DNA from: JAPOQD01 sp964620555
GTDB lineage: Bacteria > Pseudomonadota > Gammaproteobacteria > Pseudomonadales > Halieaceae
Assembly: GCA_964620555.1 (NCBI GenBank)
Contig: CAZUGZ010000050.1
Location: forward strand, 1 to 13,489
Direction of reading: 5' to 3'
Length of the DNA stretch: 13,489 nt
The notes under the pieces: model-generated
Told to the model about the DNA's origin: nothing
Seen by the model: only the letters and a program-made list of their open reading frames with translations
The model's database searches: none
Position numbers and translations under genes: made by a program
In this document: piece by piece, positions 1 to 7,236 of the stretch
Layout of the letters: the number at the start of each line of letters is the position of its first letter
Position numbering within the stretch: position 1 is the stretch's first letter

Positions 1-558
1 GTACTGGGCCACCTGGGTGTAGGTGATGCTCTTCATGCCTCCCAACACGGCGTAGACAAAGACGATGGCCATGCCGATGAGGACCCCGAGGTCGATATCC
101 ACTTCCAGGAAGCGCGAAAACACAATGCCCACGCCGCGCATCTGCCCGGCCACGTAGGTGAAGGAGACGAAAATGACGCAGACTACCGCCACCAGGCGGG
201 CGGTATTGGAGTAATAGCGCTCGCCCACAAAGTCGGGCACCGTGTATTTTCCGAATTTGCGCAGGTAGGGGGCCAGCAGCAGGGCCAGCAGCACGTAACC
301 CCCGGTCCAGCCCATCAGGTACACCGAGCCGTCGCGGCCGATGAAGGAAATGATGCCCGCCATGNNNNNNNNNNTGGAGATGAAAGAGGCCGCCGACATC
401 CAGTCGGCCGCCGTGGCCATGCCGTTGGCCAACGGGGACACCCCGCCGCCGGCCACGTAGAAATCGCTGGTGGAGACCACCCGCGAATAGATGGCGATGC
501 CGATATAGAGCGCGAAACTGGCGCCCACGAACAGGTAGGTGAGGGTCTGGACGTCCAT
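1..558 (-). CDS. Sodium/solute symporter large subunit, VC_2705-type (acetate permease-like), 3' end outside window
   Basis: This is the N-terminal part of an SSS-family (SLC5-like) cation symporter of the VC_2705/ActP-like group, an inner-membrane protein thought to take up acetate or similar organic acids with Na+. The translation starts MDVQTLTYLFVGASFALYIG, giving a first membrane helix, and continues with ADWMSAASFIS, MAGIISFIGRDGSVYLMGW and KYTVPDFVGERYYS, all typical of the family. The ATG at 558 lies 5 bp after the stop of the DUF4212 gene, its usual small subunit. About 185 residues are present and the frame runs off base 1. The 10-N gap at 365-374 falls between FIS and MAG, which are adjacent in family members as I recall them. 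The substrate is not proven by the sequence. Confidence 0.88.
   Translation of the reverse strand, partial: MDVQTLTYLFVGASFALYIGIAIYSRVVSTSDFYVAGGGVSPLANGMATAADWMSAASFISXXXXMAGIISFIGRDGSVYLMGWTGGYVLLALLLAPYLRKFGKYTVPDFVGERYYSNTARLVAVVCVIFVSFTYVAGQMRGVGIVFSRFLEVDIDLGVLIGMAIVFVYAVLGGMKSITYTQVAQY
365..374. other. 10-N assembly gap inside the symporter gene
   Basis: Ten N bases separate ...gcccgccatg from tggagatgaaag... . Merging the flanks on the shared tg gives gccatggagatg, which reads SFISMAG on the minus strand, the expected family sequence. As written, the gap plus its flanking bases makes four unknown codons and leaves the frame intact. The gap is probably a placeholder with little or no missing sequence. 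Confidence 0.95.
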
Positions 559-563
559 GTCGA

Positions 564-869
564 TCAGGATTCCGGCTCCGTTCCCCGGGCCGGATCAGCG
601 GCGGCGTCCTCGTCGACTCCGTAGCGCCGGTCCAGGCGGGCGGCGGCATGCACGTAGTAGAAGATCAGCAGGACAAAGCAGAAGATCGAGCCCTGCTGGG
701 AAAACCAGAAGCCGAGCTTGAAGCCGAACAGACGAAATTGATCCAGCCAATCCACCCACAGGATGCCCAGGCCGAAGGAGCAGGCGAACCAGATGCCCAG
801 CAGCGCGGCCAGCAGGCGCAGATGGGCGTGCCAGTAGGCCTTGGTATTGGCGGGGGGTGGCTGGGACAT
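564..869 (-). CDS. DUF4212 symporter small subunit
   Basis: This 101-residue membrane protein matches the DUF4212 family (putative solute:sodium symporter small subunit), which is encoded almost always just before a VC_2705-type symporter. Two hydrophobic segments are visible: one at about residues 17-38 (LRLLAALLGIWFACSFGLGI) and one at about 48-75, containing GFWFSQQGSIFCFVLLIFYY, whose QQGSI is characteristic. The C-terminus is acidic and probably cytoplasmic. Its stop is 5 bp before the symporter start, so the two are translationally linked and presumably form one transporter. The ATG at 869 has no strong Shine-Dalgarno sequence. The 101 bp between it and the VWA gene stop hold nothing I can name. 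Confidence 0.88.
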   Translation of the reverse strand: MSQPPPANTKAYWHAHLRLLAALLGIWFACSFGLGILWVDWLDQFRLFGFKLGFWFSQQGSIFCFVLLIFYYVHAAARLDRRYGVDEDAAADPARGTEPES

Positions 870-970
870 GGGTGGCTGCTCGCCCGCGTGTCAGTTGCGC
901 CACGCTCAGGCGGCCGGTGGCGGACAGTGTGCCAACAAAAAGCCGACCTTGCCAGCGTCCGCGTGCCTTC

Positions 971-2511
971 CTATCCGTGATGACGCAGCAACTGATCGAC
1001 TATGCGTTCCAGTTGCCGCAGGTTGCCGCATTCCGCCGCGTAGTGGCAGCAGGGCAGGTAGCGCAGCATTTCGGAGTCGCCGCTGCCCCACAGCCGGCGC
1101 GATTCCGGGTTGAGCCAAAGCACCTTGCCGGCCCGTTGGTAGAGGCTTTGCATCACCTCCAGGCGCGGGTCGCCGTGGTTGTTGCGGGCGTCGCCCAGCA
1201 CGATGATGGTGCTGCGGCTGCTGACGTCCGGCAGCGCAAGCCTGGCGAAATCGAGCAGGCTGTTGCCGTAGTCGGTGGCGCCCCCGTACTGGAAATTGAC
1301 CAGTTCCACGGCTTTTTCCACCGGGTTTTGCGCGAAGCAGTCGCTCACCTCCCGCTCGCGGAACCCCGCAAACAGCCTGAGCGAAACCGTCACCCCATTG
1401 GGAGTCGCCATAGGCCGATTAAACGCGGAGGGGCCGGAGTTACTTACCACCGGCCCCTCCGACTCCTACAACGATCGTGCGCCNNNNNNNNNNCGATCAA
1501 CACCCCCAGTGATCTGGAGGGGCTGAAGCTGCGCACCCCGGGAAGCACATCCTGGAGGCTGTACAGAAACATCAGCAGGAATTTGGCATGGGCGGCCACC
1601 GAGCCGCTGACGTCACAGACCGCCAGGATCTGCGGGCGGTCCCTTTTCACCGACTTCCAGTACAGCCTGGAGAGGACCCCGTCCTGGGCGATTCCGCGGC
1701 GCATGGTCTTGGCCATGTGCAGTTGGCCGCGCTGGTACACCCGGCGCCGGCGGGAGTGCCGGGCAACCAGTCTGCGCGACATCTTCCGCACCAGCTCGTA
1801 GACCCGGTGCCGGTAGTAGTGCTCGATGTGGTTGAGCCTGGCGCCAAGGAGCACCTCGTCCATGATGCGCCTGTGGCCGGCCTGTGCCTGCAGCAGGTAC
1901 TCCCGTTCCACCTGGTCGCGGACCAGCTCGCGCAGCCGGTCCCGGTAGCCCTGCAGCCGGGGCAGGGCGATGCTGTGCCGCTGCTCCAGCGCCAGCGCCG
2001 CGTCGCGTAACTGGGCCTCGCCGAGCTCATCCAGAATCCTGCGGGTGTACTGGCCCTTCTGGGTGAACATCTGTATCCCCGACAACCCGGCGCGCTGCGC
2101 TGCGCCGGCGATGGCCAGCGCCAGTCCGCCGCGGTCATCGGCTTGCAGCATGCGCAGCAGCGGGTTGTCGAGCTGGGTGCGCAGGGCCGGGTCGGCGGCC
2201 ATTTCTGCCTCCAGGTCCAGACTCGGCGGGCTCTGCGGAAGCGGCTCGGCGGGCGCCGCGGGCGAGTCCGGTGCGGCCTCGACGGATCCAGCGGCCAGGG
2301 GGTTCTGGAAGAAGCGGTCAAAGCACGAGCGGAACACGGTTTTTTCGGCGGCGCTCTTGGCCAGCGCCAGCGACAGTCCGTCGCGCAGCAGCGTGCGCTC
2401 CCGATACCCAAGCAGGTCGGCCACCGCCAGGGCATCCAGGGTCTCGGCGGTGGATATGCGCAGTTCATGATTGCGCAGCACCTCGATGAAACTGACCAGT
2501 CTGGCTTGCAT
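971..2511 (-). CDS. VWA-domain protein, CoxE-like, interrupted by an assembly gap
   Basis: This is a von Willebrand factor A protein of the CoxE-like group that partners MoxR ATPases. The N-terminal part (2511 down to about 1525) gives about 329 recognisable residues. It has a helical region, a Pro/Ala-rich linker near residues 78-98, a basic stretch (RHSRRRRVYQRG, about 251-262), and the metal-site motif CDVSGSV with D300, S302 and S304. The C-terminal part (about 1350 to 971) carries GGATDYG and VLGDARNN, which supply the other MIDAS residues, then WLNPESRRLWGSGDSEM and RQLERIVDQLL. The two parts lie in different frames as written. The stretch between VRSF and EVSDCF, about 1350-1525 around the N-gap at 1484-1493, does not read as family sequence. 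The gene is probably whole in the organism and damaged by assembly, though a true insertion is not excluded. The ATG at 2511 lies 17 bp after the MoxR stop. Confidence 0.8.
1426..1461. repeat. Perfect 12-bp inverted repeat (GC-rich hairpin)
   Basis: CGGAGGGGCCGG at 1426-1437 and its exact complement CCGGCCCCTCCG at 1450-1461 enclose a 12-nt loop (agttacttacca). An overlapping outer pair, GGAGTCG at 1401-1407 and CGACTCC at 1460-1466, is also present. Such a hairpin is unexpected inside the VWA coding region. It sits in the roughly 90 bp beside the N-gap that do not match that gene. It has no T-run, so it is a poor intrinsic terminator. It could come from an intergenic region or a repeat element joined here by misassembly. 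Confidence 0.7.
1484..1493. other. 10-N assembly gap inside the VWA gene
   Basis: Ten N bases lie between ...cgatcgtgcgcc and cgatcaacaccc.... Unlike the first gap, merging the flanks does not restore the surrounding gene: the reading frames differ on the two sides, and the bordering sequence on each side reads as something other than VWA. The true spacing is unknown. Confidence 0.95.
1496..1546 (+). pseudogene. Possible fragment of a TRAP transporter substrate-binding protein (DctP-like)
   Basis: The plus strand reads INTPSDLEGLKLRTPGS, which closely resembles the internal TP-x-DLKGLK-x-R-x-P motif of DctP-family periplasmic binding proteins. The match stops after GS at about 1546, where the minus-strand VWA coding (LYSLQDVLP) takes over. 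About 20 bp (roughly 1525-1546) fit both readings, as expected for a chimeric join on short homology. The other possibility is coincidence: the minus strand reads SFSPSRSLGVL here, which could be a diverged VWA segment (family SFAFS-x-x-LG). No start, stop or further DctP sequence is present. Confidence 0.4.
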
Positions 2512-2528
2512 GGCGGTGCGGGGCCTGC

Positions 2529-3455
2529 TCAGCTCAACAGGCTGCGCAACTCGGGCTCGGTGGCTTCGATGTCCTCCTGAAACTTCAGCAGCAGGTTCAG
2601 GGTGGTGCGGGCCAGCTCTTCGTCGAGGCGGTCCGCGTGCAGCAGCAACAGACTGCGCGCCCAGTCGATGGTCTCGCTGATGGCCGGCGACTTCTTGAGG
2701 TCAAGCTCGCGCAGGGAGTGGACAAAGGCCACCAGTTGGCGGCGCAGACTGGCGTCGATTTCCGGCACACGGCTGCTGACGATGCGCTCTTCCAGTGCGG
2801 TGCTGGGAAAGGGGATGTAGAGGTGCAGGCAGCGGCGCTTGAGGGCGTCGGAAAGCTCGCGGCTGTTGTTGCTGGTGAGAAAGACCATGGGCGAGACGCG
2901 GGCCTTGACGGTACCGATTTCGGGAACGGAGACCTGGTAGTCGGAGAGCACTTCCAGCAACAGGGACTCGAATTCGAAATCGGCCTTGTCCACTTCGTCG
3001 ATCAGGAGGATGGCTCCCTCCTTCTGGCGCATCGCCTGCAGCAGGGGACGCGGCTCCAGGAAGTCCTCCGAATAGAAGATATCGCCGAACTGATGCAGGC
3101 GCTCAACCGACTCGGCCAGCCCCTTCGCTCCGTGCAGCAGATCCCCCAGTTTTTCCTTCAAAACCTGGGTGTACAGCAACTGCTTGCCGTATTTCCACTC
3201 GTACAGCGCCTTGGCCTCGTCGAGGCCCTCGTAGCATTGCAGGCGAATGAGCGCCACCTGCAGCAGCGCGGCCGTGGTCTTCGCCAGCTCGGTCTTGCCC
3301 ACCCCCGGTGGCCCCTCCACCAGGATCGGCTTGCGCAGTTGGAAGGCCAGGTAGACGGCGGTGGCAATTTCCTGGCTGCAGATGTACCCGTGCCGCTCGA
3401 AACCCTGCTCGATGCCGGCTATCGATTCCAGTTGCGGAAAGTTCAGGGAGTTCAC
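2529..3455 (-). CDS. MoxR-family AAA+ ATPase (CoxD-like)
   Basis: This 308-residue MoxR-type AAA+ ATPase is a chaperone-like enzyme that usually works with a VWA partner to mature or remodel another protein complex. Visible motifs are Walker A GPPGVGKTE (residues 48-56), Walker B ILLIDE (149-154), sensor 1 TSNN (194-197) and the ALKRRC arginine region (204-209). Length and motif spacing are normal. The start is taken as GTG at 3455 (reading (M)NSLNFPQLES), 19 bp after the moaA stop. The VWA partner follows after 17 bp, the standard MoxR-VWA gene order. The client is unknown. Placement in line with the DUF4212/symporter genes suggests, but does not show, that the transporter is a target. The symbol moxR is a family label, so none is assigned. 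Confidence 0.92.
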   Translation of the reverse strand: MNSLNFPQLESIAGIEQGFERHGYICSQEIATAVYLAFQLRKPILVEGPPGVGKTELAKTTAALLQVALIRLQCYEGLDEAKALYEWKYGKQLLYTQVLKEKLGDLLHGAKGLAESVERLHQFGDIFYSEDFLEPRPLLQAMRQKEGAILLIDEVDKADFEFESLLLEVLSDYQVSVPEIGTVKARVSPMVFLTSNNSRELSDALKRRCLHLYIPFPSTALEERIVSSRVPEIDASLRRQLVAFVHSLRELDLKKSPAISETIDWARSLLLLHADRLDEELARTTLNLLLKFQEDIEATEPELRSLLS

Positions 3456-3474
3456 CCGTGAAGACCCCTGAGGG

Positions 3475-4482
3475 TTAGCCTCCGGTCATGTTCATGAAGC
3501 GGACGATGTCGGGAGGGGCGTCGAGCTCGAAGTGGTGTCGCTCCGGTTTGATGTCCATGGAGGCAATGAGGGCCTGGCGCAGCGCGTCGTCGCCGCTGGC
3601 CGGGTCGCGCAGAATGGCGCGCAAATCCACCGAGTGCTCGTTGCCCAGGCACAACAGCAGACGTCCTTCCACGGTGACCCGCACCCGGTTGCAGAGGTGG
3701 CAGAAATTGTGGCTGTGGGGGGAGATGAAGCCGAAGCGCGCGCTGCTGCCGGCCACCGCGTAATAGCGCGACGGGCCACCGGTACTCACCTCCAGGGGTG
3801 ACAGGGAAAAGCGCTCTTCCAGCACCTCCCGCACCTCCTCGCTGGAGCAGAAACTGAGCGCCCGATCGTGCTCGTCGATCAGCCCCAGCGGCATTTCCTC
3901 GATGAAACTGAGGTCCAGGCCGCGCTCCTGGGCGAACTCGGCCAGGCTCAGGATCTCGTCCTCGTTGCGGCCCTTGAGTATGACTGCGTTGAGCTTGATG
4001 CGCTCGAAACCCGCCGCCTGGGCGGCATCGATGCCGCCCAGCACCTGCTGCAGCTTGCCGGTGCGGGTAATGCGTTTGAACTTGTCCGCGTCGAGGCTGT
4101 CCAGGCTGATGTTGATGCGCCGCACACCGGCCTCGCGCAGGGGTTGCGCCAGGCGATCGAGTTGGGAACCGTTGGTGGTCAGGGTCAGTTCCCGCAGGCC
4201 CTCCAGTTGCCCGATGCGTTGCACCAGGCTCATCACGTTGTTGCGCACCAGGGGCTCGCCGCCGGTCAGGCGCAACTTGCCGACCCCCAGTGACACCAGC
4301 GCCTGGGCGACGCAAAACAGTTCCTCCAGCGTCAGCACTTCACTACGCGGAACAAATGTCATGTCCTCCGCCATGCAGTAAACACAGCGAAAATCACAGC
4401 GGTCCGTCACCGACAGTCGGGCATAGGTGATGCCGCGGCCGAAGCGGTCTACGAGCTGGGTCGGTTGACAGTTCATCGCCAT
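3475..4482 (-). CDS. moaA: GTP 3',8-cyclase (molybdenum cofactor biosynthesis protein A)
   Basis: MoaA is a radical-SAM enzyme that, with MoaC, converts GTP to cyclic pyranopterin monophosphate in the first step of molybdenum cofactor synthesis, in the cytosol. The 335-residue product has the SAM-binding cluster motif CDFRCVYC (C29, C33, C36) and GGEP (74-77). It also has a second cluster, CHLC followed 13 residues later by another Cys (C261, C264, C278), and the conserved C-terminal Gly-Gly. The start is placed at ATG 4482 (MAMNCQPTQLVDRFGR); the ATG at 4476 is equally possible, and neither has a clear ribosome-binding site. The frame stays open upstream to 4707, but that part is antisense to the SLC13 gene. 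No other moa or moe gene is in the window. The divergent SLC13 start is 52 bp away, so the two promoters must share that space. Confidence 0.95.
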   Translation of the reverse strand: MAMNCQPTQLVDRFGRGITYARLSVTDRCDFRCVYCMAEDMTFVPRSEVLTLEELFCVAQALVSLGVGKLRLTGGEPLVRNNVMSLVQRIGQLEGLRELTLTTNGSQLDRLAQPLREAGVRRINISLDSLDADKFKRITRTGKLQQVLGGIDAAQAAGFERIKLNAVILKGRNEDEILSLAEFAQERGLDLSFIEEMPLGLIDEHDRALSFCSSEEVREVLEERFSLSPLEVSTGGPSRYYAVAGSSARFGFISPHSHNFCHLCNRVRVTVEGRLLLCLGNEHSVDLRAILRDPASGDDALRQALIASMDIKPERHHFELDAPPDIVRFMNMTGG

Positions 4483-4534
4483 TGATTCTACTGTGAACGG
4501 CACTTTTCTTCCAGAAATACCGAGGGACCAGGAC

Positions 4535-5923
4535 GTGACGATCGCGCGTCTGCGCCACCTGCCATTGTCGGGTGGACCACTGTTGGCACTGGCCGTGGCG
4601 CTGCTGCTGTATGACCAGGGCCTGGGCTTTGCCGTTGCCGTCACCTCGCTGGTGGCGGTGTGGTGCGTGGTCTGGTGGGTGTTCGAGCCGGTTCCGATTC
4701 CGGTCACTTCACTGTTGCCGATATCGCTGCTGCCGCTGCTGGGTGTGCTGACCCCGGCCGAAGTCGGCCAGGCCTACGGCAGCCCGCTGATCCTGCTGTT
4801 GCTGGGTGGCTTCATCCTCTCCAAGGCGATGGAGCACAGCGGTGCCCACCGGCGCATTGCCTACAACATGGTGCATTTGTTCGGTGGCCAGAGTGACCGC
4901 CGCCTGGTGTTCGGCTTCATGGCCGCCTCGGCGGTGCTGAGCATGTGGATATCCAATACCGCCACCACCCTGATGCTGTTGCCGGTGGCCCTGGCGGTGC
5001 TGGAGGGCTCCGACAGCCGGAAACTGGCCGTGCCGCTGTTGCTGGGTATCGCCTATGCGGCCAGCGTCGGTGGTATCGGCACGCCGATCGGCACGCCTCC
5101 CAACCTGGTGTTCATGCAGGTGTACCAGGAAACCGTGGGCCGGGAACTCACTTTCCTCGGCTGGATGAGCTGGGGGCTGCCGATAGTGCTGCTGCTGGTG
5201 CCGCTGATCGGGTTGCACCTGACCCGCGGCCTGGCGGGCGGGGGCAGCACGGAACTGCCGGAACTGTCCCCCTGGCGCCCCGAGGAAAAGCGGGTGCTGC
5301 TGGTGTTTTCCCTGACCGCCCTGGCCTGGATCACCCGCAGCGAGCCCTATGGTGGCTGGAGTGGCGCGCTGGGGCTGAACTCCGCCAACGACGCCTCGGT
5401 GGCCCTGGTCGCGGTGGTGGTGATGTTTCTCGTCCCCAGTGGTCGTGGCGATGGCGGCGCCCTGTTGACCTGGGAACGGGCGGCGACCATCCCCTGGGGA
5501 GTCCTGCTGCTGTTTTCCGGCGGTATCTGCCTGGCCAAGGCCTTTGTCAGTTCGGGGTTGAGCCTGATGCTGGGCGAATGGCTGGCGTCGATCAGCTATC
5601 TGCCGCTGTGGATGCTGATCGGCGTCATCTGCCTGGTGGTGGTCTTTCTCACCGAAACCACTTCCAACACCGCCAGCGCCACCCTGCTGATGCCGATACT
5701 GGCTGCCGCCGCCCTGTCCGCCGGGATCGCCCCGGAAGTACTGATGGTGCCGGCCGCCATGACCGCCAGTTGCGCCTTCATGCTGCCGGTGGCGACGGCG
5801 CCCAACAGCGTGGTCTACGGCAGTGGCATGGTGCCGATCAGCAGGATGGCCCGCGAGGGGCTGGCGCTCAACTTTCTGGCGGCACTGCTGATCACCGCCT
5901 GGTGCCTGCTGCGAGCCCAGTGA
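4535..5923 (+). CDS. SLC13/DASS-family anion:sodium symporter
   Basis: This 462-residue polytopic inner-membrane transporter belongs to the divalent anion:Na+ symporter family, which imports dicarboxylates, sulfate or phosphate-like anions with sodium. The two family SNT signatures are present: SNTATTLMLLPV (from residue 140) and TETTSNTA (about 373-380). MLPVATAPNSVVYG sits near residue 416, and GIGTPIGTPPN near 180. At least ten hydrophobic segments are visible. The start chosen is GTG at 4535, which has a good ribosome-binding site (GAGGGA at 4522-4527, 7 nt spacing). An earlier in-frame GTG at 4493 would add 14 hydrophilic residues. The gene is divergent from moaA and converges on the peroxiredoxin, with 19 bp between stops and no obvious hairpin terminator. 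The exact substrate cannot be told. Confidence 0.9.
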   Translation: MTIARLRHLPLSGGPLLALAVALLLYDQGLGFAVAVTSLVAVWCVVWWVFEPVPIPVTSLLPISLLPLLGVLTPAEVGQAYGSPLILLLLGGFILSKAMEHSGAHRRIAYNMVHLFGGQSDRRLVFGFMAASAVLSMWISNTATTLMLLPVALAVLEGSDSRKLAVPLLLGIAYAASVGGIGTPIGTPPNLVFMQVYQETVGRELTFLGWMSWGLPIVLLLVPLIGLHLTRGLAGGGSTELPELSPWRPEEKRVLLVFSLTALAWITRSEPYGGWSGALGLNSANDASVALVAVVVMFLVPSGRGDGGALLTWERAATIPWGVLLLFSGGICLAKAFVSSGLSLMLGEWLASISYLPLWMLIGVICLVVVFLTETTSNTASATLLMPILAAAALSAGIAPEVLMVPAAMTASCAFMLPVATAPNSVVYGSGMVPISRMAREGLALNFLAALLITAWCLLRAQ

Positions 5924-5942
5924 GCCGGTTGCGACGGGTTCC

Positions 5943-6422
5943 CTACAGCAACTCCATCATGCTTTCGGCGGAACTGACGCTGATGCCCGGGTCGGGTTCG
6001 ACGTTGAGGTGGCTGATGGTGCCGTCTTCCACGATCATGGCATAGCGCTGGCTGCGGGTGCCCAGGCCGAAACCGGAAGCGTCCAGTTCCAGGCCCAGCG
6101 CGGCGGTGAATTCACCGTTGCCATCGGCCAGTAGGAGCAGTTCGGAGGCATTCTGCGCCTCTCCCCAGGCACCCATCACAAAGGCGTCGTTCACCGACAC
6201 GCAGGCAATGGTATCGACCCCGGCTGCCTTGATCTTGTCAGCGTTGACCACGTAACCCGGCAGGTGCGTCATCGAGCAGCCGGGGGTGAAGGCGCCCGGC
6301 ACGGCGAACAGCAGCACTTTGCGGCCGTTGAAAATCTGTTCGGTAGTGATGTCTTCCGGGCCATTTTCGCCCATGGTCTTGAAGGTGCAGGCAGGAACCT
6401 GGTCGCCCGTCTGTATGGTCAT
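5943..6422 (-). CDS. Prx5-type peroxiredoxin
   Basis: This 159-residue peroxiredoxin of the Prx5 group reduces hydrogen peroxide and organic hydroperoxides, usually with glutathione/glutaredoxin or thioredoxin as reductant. The active-site block PGAFTPGCSMTH (residues 42-53) contains the peroxidatic Cys49 and the supporting Thr46. Cys74 in ACVSVND is commonly conserved, and Cys12 is also present. RSQRYAMIVEDG near residue 123 is typical. There is no fused glutaredoxin domain and no signal peptide, so it is cytosolic. ATG 6422 is supported by GAGGAG at 6429-6434 (6 nt spacing). A TATAAT box at 6494-6499 could drive the gene as its own unit. No OxyR site was identified. Confidence 0.93.
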   Translation of the reverse strand: MTIQTGDQVPACTFKTMGENGPEDITTEQIFNGRKVLLFAVPGAFTPGCSMTHLPGYVVNADKIKAAGVDTIACVSVNDAFVMGAWGEAQNASELLLLADGNGEFTAALGLELDASGFGLGTRSQRYAMIVEDGTISHLNVEPDPGISVSSAESMMELL

Positions 6423-6493
6423 GGAGTTCTCCTCAAATTGAATTCTGTTGCAGCCGACGGCCGCGGGACGCCGGCCGCAGCCGGTAGGCGGTG

Positions 6494-6499
6494 ATTATA
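6494..6499 (-). promoter_or_regulatory. Candidate -10 box for the peroxiredoxin gene
   Basis: The minus strand carries a perfect TATAAT 72 bp before the peroxiredoxin ATG. The -35 region at 16-18 bp spacing is poor, so an activator may be needed or this may be chance. The leader would contain a GC-rich inverted repeat, CGGCCG at 6458-6463 and 6472-6477. A second small hairpin, CCCCGATTGGGG at 6501-6512, lies just upstream of the box, before the TetR stop. Confidence 0.4.
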
Positions 6500-6524
6500 G
6501 CCCCGATTGGGGTGACGCGGACAG

Positions 6525-7199
6525 TCATTTGCGCTTGTCGTCCCGCTCCAGCCGCCGAAAGGTCGAGTACACCTGAAGAGAGAACGCCCGCTGCTGTTCA
6601 CCCAGGTAGGGCGCCAGCAGGCTCATCAACTGGTATACGCCCCGGTGGATGCTCCGGGCCGGCGTGGTGGCGGCGTTGAGTAACTGGTCGTGGGAAATCC
6701 AGTAGCTCAACAGCAGTACCATGTTGTTCGCCAGGGCCTCCAGCTCGGGCCCGGCGGGCGGCTTCGTCCGGTCCGCGCCGGCCCCGGCCGGCGCGGCTTC
6801 CCGCGCCAGGCTGGCCCACACCGCCAGCATGGCTTCGCGCTTGTGGCGCAGCAGGTGGCGAAAGCGCCGCTTCAGTTGCGGGTAACGCTCCAGCAGGTCG
6901 CTGAGATTGGCGTACAGAAAGCGATAGCTGTACATCTCTTCGAACACCAGGTAGAGGTAGTACCAGTTGTCTTCGAGTGGCAGCGGCTCGGTGACCGGTG
7001 CCTGCAGCACCTCCAGAAGGCTCTGTTCGAACTGCTCGAACAATTCGGCGATGATGCTGTCCTTGCCGCGAAAATGGTAGTACAGGTTGCCGGGGCTGAT
7101 ATCCATTTCATTGGCAATATCGACGGTGGTGGTATTGGGCTCGCCCTCCTGGTTGAACAGCAGCAGGCTGGTGTGGAGTATGCGGTCCCGGGTTTTCAT
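6525..7199 (-). CDS. TetR-family regulator, PhaD-like
   Basis: This 224-residue TetR/AcrR regulator closely resembles PhaD of Pseudomonas, which controls polyhydroxyalkanoate granule genes. The N-terminus (MKTRDRILHTSLLLFNQEGE, then IANEMDISPGNLYYHFRGK) matches that group, with the DNA-recognition helix at about residues 35-43. The C-terminal part has a long aromatic-rich ligand domain (DNWYYLYLVFEEMYSYRFLY near 77-96). An Ala/Gly/Pro-rich insert near residues 135-150 is probably a flexible loop. The ATG at 7199 is preceded by GGAG. The gene starts 37 bp after the phasin stop on the same strand, so the two are probably co-transcribed. No PHA synthase or depolymerase is in the window, so its targets beyond the phasin are inferred. 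Confidence 0.87.
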   Translation of the reverse strand: MKTRDRILHTSLLLFNQEGEPNTTTVDIANEMDISPGNLYYHFRGKDSIIAELFEQFEQSLLEVLQAPVTEPLPLEDNWYYLYLVFEEMYSYRFLYANLSDLLERYPQLKRRFRHLLRHKREAMLAVWASLAREAAPAGAGADRTKPPAGPELEALANNMVLLLSYWISHDQLLNAATTPARSIHRGVYQLMSLLAPYLGEQQRAFSLQVYSTFRRLERDDKRK

Positions 7200-7236
7200 G
7201 GCGCTCCGGCGGGCCGGGGGGCGGTCCGCCGCTGGT

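Noticed and set aside
1477..1483. GTGCGCC at the edge of the second gap, resembling the 5' end of a group II intron
   Set aside because: Seven bases are far too few. No domain V, reverse transcriptase or intron 3' end is visible nearby.
4945..6045. A 366-codon open frame in the +1 register over the SLC13 gene
   Set aside because: The SLC13 frame has the transporter signatures and membrane segments; the alternative is low-complexity Arg/Gly-rich sequence running past the real stop.
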